From: Gemmatimonadota bacterium
GTDB lineage: Bacteria; Gemmatimonadota; Gemmatimonadetes; Gemmatimonadales; Gemmatimonadaceae
Assembly (NCBI GenBank): GCA_016719105.1
Contig: JADKAQ010000016.1
Location: forward strand, 205,752-269,751
Reading direction: 5' to 3'
DNA length: 64,000 nucleotides
The position numbers and the translations under genes are program-made. Below are positions 61,349 to 64,000 of the stretch, piece by piece; position 1 is the stretch's first letter, and each line of letters starts with the position of its first letter. The notes under the pieces were generated by a model, which searched no databases, had not been told where the DNA came from, and saw only the letters and a list, made by a program, of their open reading frames with translations.

Positions 61349-61440
61349 GTGTAACGTCAAGTTGTGCTGCGGCCGATCCAAATAGAGCGAGCGCAGCGAG
61401 CAGTCACTCGCTCGGCCGTCTGCTCCAACTAGAGTTAGCT
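61349..61440 (-). repeat. attC-like site I
   Basis: The ends are GTGTAAC (61349-61355) and GTTAGCT (61434-61440). Arms GTTGTGCTGCGGCCGA and TCGGCCGTCTGCTCCAAC pair around AAATAGAGCGAGCGCAGCGA, nearly identical to the centre of sites D and E 19-20 kb away. Confidence 0.9.
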
Positions 61441-61441
61441 G

Positions 61442-61855
61442 TCACGCGTGCAGCTGCCGGTCGACGAACTGCCGCGGCGTCAGGACGTCGATCGACTGCC
61501 ATCCGGAGACGCGCAACAGGTGCTTGTCCCCCGAAACGACGACCGTGGCACCGCCCGCGAGCGCGGCCGCCAGAAACTTGTCGTCGTCCGGGTCTTCGCA
61601 CACACGAGACGCGAGCGCGAGCGCGTTCACCACGGTGGCATGCACCGCGACCATGGCGAGCAGCGCGTCCAAGGCGCGAACGAGCGGTTCCCGGCCAGCA
61701 GCCAGTGCTTGGCCAACTCGGCGATATTCGTCCAGAATCTCCGGCGAGGCCACGAGCCGAAACTGGCCGTCGGACCACGCCGTGAGGATGCGAGCGGGCG
61801 TGCCCCCGAAGATCAGACCGGAGACGAGCACGTTCGTATCTATGACGACCTTCAC
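61442..61855 (-). CDS. PIN-domain toxin
   Basis: The 137-residue protein is a PIN-family RNase toxin: MKVVIDTNVLVSGLIFGGTP with Asp6, a middle Glu in VASPEILDEYRRVGQALA, and the acidic cluster CEDPDDDKFLAAALAGGA followed by VVVSGDKHLLRV. All expected metal-ligand acidic residues are present. It overlaps the antitoxin stop as ATGA. Its TGA is one base from site I, so it closes the cassette. Confidence 0.9.
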   Translation of the reverse strand: MKVVIDTNVLVSGLIFGGTPARILTAWSDGQFRLVASPEILDEYRRVGQALAAGREPLVRALDALLAMVAVHATVVNALALASRVCEDPDDDKFLAAALAGGATVVVSGDKHLLRVSGWQSIDVLTPRQFVDRQLHA

Positions 61856-62115
61856 TTCTTCCGTCGCACTCGCTTGACCGCGGCGGCCACGTCGCCCGGC
61901 TTGACGCCGGCCTGCCGCGCGGCACGGCGAGCCTGGGCCGACAAGGCGGCGAACTCGTGAAGGGCTGGAGGCTCCAGCACCTTGAAGATCACGACGTCTC
62001 GGTCGGCTACGACGACGAACTGCGCGCCGGCCTTAAGGCCGAGGCGCTGGCGAATCTCTTCGGGGATGACCACCTGTCCCTTGGAGGACAGCGTGGTCGT
62101 GGCAGTCTCAGTCAT
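61852..62115 (-). CDS. AbrB/MazE-type antitoxin
   Basis: The 87-residue protein has the AbrB-like swapped-hairpin motif TLSSKGQVVIPEEIRQRLGL followed by KAGAQFVVVADRDVVIFKVL. A basic C-terminal helix (AVKRVRRKK) probably binds the PIN toxin. It is transcribed first, as usual for type II pairs, and should repress its own promoter, which would lie between 62116 and the site J remnant. Confidence 0.9.
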   Translation of the reverse strand: MTETATTTLSSKGQVVIPEEIRQRLGLKAGAQFVVVADRDVVIFKVLEPPALHEFAALSAQARRAARQAGVKPGDVAAAVKRVRRKK

Positions 62116-62188
62116 CGGCGGTGTCCGGGTGTCTTACCAGTAAGTCTGGTGGGCGCCCCTGTTGGCGTCAAGCGCCGCCGGAACGTAC

Positions 62189-62195
62189 GCCTAAC
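62189..62195 (-). repeat. Half attC-like site J
   Basis: GCCTAAC at 62189-62195 lies where the next cassette boundary is expected, about 75 nt from the antitoxin start. It is directly followed by the IS1182-family end. The rest of the site should lie beyond the element, outside the window. Confidence 0.6.
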
Positions 62196-64000
62196 GAAGC
62201 TGTAGGAAAAGTCCCGCAGCGCCCGCCATGTGGAAACGGAACTTGGGGTCGCGCCTCGGGTTTGGGCTGATAGCGAATCTGTGCGTCGCCCTTCTCTGCG
62301 TCGAGATCCCATGGCCCGCTACAAGGTGATCGACACCAACCCCCGGCTGCTCCCGGTGAACCTGGCCGCGCAGCTCCTCCCCGGCACCTTCGAGCACGCG
62401 GTCGATCCCTTGCTCGATCACGCGATCGACCTGTCCCGTTTCGACGTCCGGTTTCGGAACGACGTCACCGGTGCGCCGGCCTACCCCCCAGCGGTGTTGC
62501 TCAAGGTGGTGCTGTGTGCCTACGCGCGCGGCATCGTCAGCAGCCGGGCGATCGCGCGACTGTGCGAGGACCACGTGACGTTCATCGCACTCTGCGGGAC
62601 GCGCACCCCGCACTTCACCACGATCGCCGCGTTCGTGAGCGGCCCTCGGCGGACATCGCCCACGTCTTCGCGGCCGTCCTCGCGGTGTGCGACCAACAGG
62701 GGCTGATCGGCCGCGAGATGTTCGCGATCGACGGCGTGAAGCTGCCGAGCAATGCGTCGAAGCGGCGCAGCGGAAGCGCGCCGACTTCGAACGGCAGGCG
62801 GAGAAGCTGGAGGCCGCGGCGGCCGCATGCTCGCGCGCCATCCAGGCGACGGACGCGACCGACGACGGACCGCCCACTCCGCCCGACGGGCCGCCGACGT
62901 CGCGGCGGACGCGGGACGCCGAGCGCCTCGCGCGCCTCGAGCGCGACGCGGCGCAGCTGCGGGCGTGGCTCGCGGCGCACCCCGACGACCGGCGCAGTGC
63001 CAAAGGCGCGGTGCGCCTGAGCAACCGCACGGATCCCGACAGCGCAAAGATGGCCACGGGCAAGGGCGTGGTGCAGGGCTACACCGCCGTCGCGGCGGTC
63101 GACGCGAAGGCCCAGATCATCGTCGACGCGCAGGCGCATGGCACCGGGACGGAGCAGGAGCTGCTGCTGCCGGTCGTCGCGGCCCTCGTGCCGCAGTGCA
63201 CGGCGACGACGCTGATCACCGCGGACGCCGGCTACCACAGTGAAGCGAACCTGCGCGCTGGCGATCCAGGACCGTCCCGCGCTGATCGCCGACAACGGCA
63301 TGCGGGCGCGGGATGAACGCTTCGCCACGCAGGCACGCCATCAACAGGGCCCCGATCCCTTGCACGACAAGTCGCGCGTCCCGACGAGCCTGCCGCGGTA
63401 TCTGCCCAGCGACTTCACCTTCGCTCCCCTCGCGCGCACCTGTGTCTGCCCCGCGGGCAAGTCGCTCTATCGGAAGGGGAAGGATCTCGTGATCAAGGGC
63501 TACCGCGGCGCGCAATTCCGCGGCGCGAAGCGGGACTGCGTGCCGTGTGCACATCGCACACGCTGCCTGCGCACGCCCGATCGGACCGAGACGCGGCAGG
63601 TGATGTTCTTCGACGGGCCCGCACCCGGTCGGCCTGAGAGCTACACCCGGCAGATGCAACGGCGCGTGGACACCCCGGAGGGCCGCGCCCAGTACGGGCG
63701 GCGCTTCGCCACGGTGGAGCCGGTCTTCGCAAACCTCCGGCACAACAAGGGGCTCGCACGCTTCACGCTGCGCGGCCGCGAGAAGGTGGATGGGCAATGG
63801 AAGCTCTTCTGCCTGGTCCACAACATCGAAAGCTGGCCCACGCCGGATACGCCGCCTAACGGGGCGGAGGCGCGCCCCTTGGCGCCCCACGAGGACCGTG
63901 AGGCACCGGCGAACGCATCACGGGCCGCCCGACCCACCTGCCCGTCGTGGTATCGCGTATCGCGCGCCCATCGGCCTTCGAAGTGGGCTTATCCTACACC
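62196..64000 (+). mobile_element. IS1182-family insertion sequence (runs to the window edge)
   Basis: The left end is GAAGCTGTAGGAAAAGTCC (from 62196). The complement of the window's last bases reads GGTGTAGGATAAGCCC, a matching terminal inverted repeat, so the element ends within a few bases of 64000. It is inserted immediately after GCCTAAC of an attC site, the same point used by the MITE at 40541. Confidence 0.85.
62311..64000 (+). pseudogene. IS1182-family transposase, frameshifted
   Basis: The start MARYKVIDTNPRLLPVNLAA at 62311 matches IS1182 transposases. The frame then breaks near 62640 (after TRTPHFTTIAAFVS) and resumes with AAVLAVCDQQGLIGREMFAI and DGVKLPSNASK. It breaks again near 62765, carries RDAERLARLERDAAQLRAWL and TLITADAGYHSEANLRA, and breaks near 63260. 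The last frame, DNGMRARDERFATQARHQQG to RFATVEPVFANLRHNKGLAR, is open to the window edge. At least three shifts suggest an inactive copy, unless they are sequence errors. Confidence 0.88.

Noticed and set aside
35900..64000. Integron integrase gene
   Set aside because: No frame shows tyrosine-recombinase motifs (RxxR-type boxes and catalytic Tyr). All recombinase-like genes here are IS transposases.

Overview
The window looks like chromosomal DNA from a GC-rich, Gram-negative-type bacterium. The mix of secreted DUF4159, DUF4175, DUF5107, DUF2723 and DUF5916 proteins, a RadC/JAB-DinG helicase fusion and LytTR signalling suggests Gemmatimonadota or a close relative. That placement rests on gene content only.

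Layout. 0-35.8 kb is ordinary, densely packed chromosome. It holds methylmalonyl-CoA epimerase, thioredoxin, an rsmI-DUF4159-DUF4175-TPR run, a JAB-DinG helicase, a LexA-like repressor lacking its self-cleavage residues, gltX (frameshifted in a C6 tract), two tRNA-Ser genes, a PTS operon (IIA-HPr-EI fusion, IIBC permease, HAD phosphatase), a DUF5107/TPR protein, a DUF2723 membrane protein, a large intergenic block carrying forty-five 21-bp tandem units, an OPT transporter, a DinB-like protein and a LytS/LytTR two-component pair.

35.9-43.5 kb and 59.8-62.2 kb look like one sedentary chromosomal integron (or a CALIN) cut in two. Ten complete, interrupted or half attC-like sites have RYYYAAC/GTTRRRY-type ends and internal palindromes. 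They separate short, mostly minus-strand genes whose starts or stops abut the sites. Cargo includes a ParE-like toxin-antitoxin pair, an alpha/beta hydrolase lipoprotein, a linalool dehydratase/isomerase-like protein, a NYN-domain protein, a PIN/AbrB toxin-antitoxin pair and unknowns. No integrase is in the window; cassette polarity suggests it would lie to the right.

43.6-59.8 kb is a mobile-element-rich segment splitting the array. Two IS91-family copies in direct orientation bracket about 11 kb of passengers: a truncated DUF5916 gene, a broken acetyltransferase, a BKACE enzyme, a large peptidase fusion (cysteine-peptidase-like, S9 and S12 domains), a haloacetate-dehalogenase-like hydrolase, a broken tartrate/isopropylmalate-type dehydrogenase, a DASS carboxylate transporter and a truncated FtsK-like translocase. 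Two damaged IS3 elements follow. An IS1182-family element at the right edge and a related 158-bp MITE at 40.5 kb are both inserted at the same point of an attC site.

Many genes in the mobile zone carry single-base frameshifts. Because gltX, normally essential, is also frameshifted in a homopolymer, some of these may be sequencing errors.
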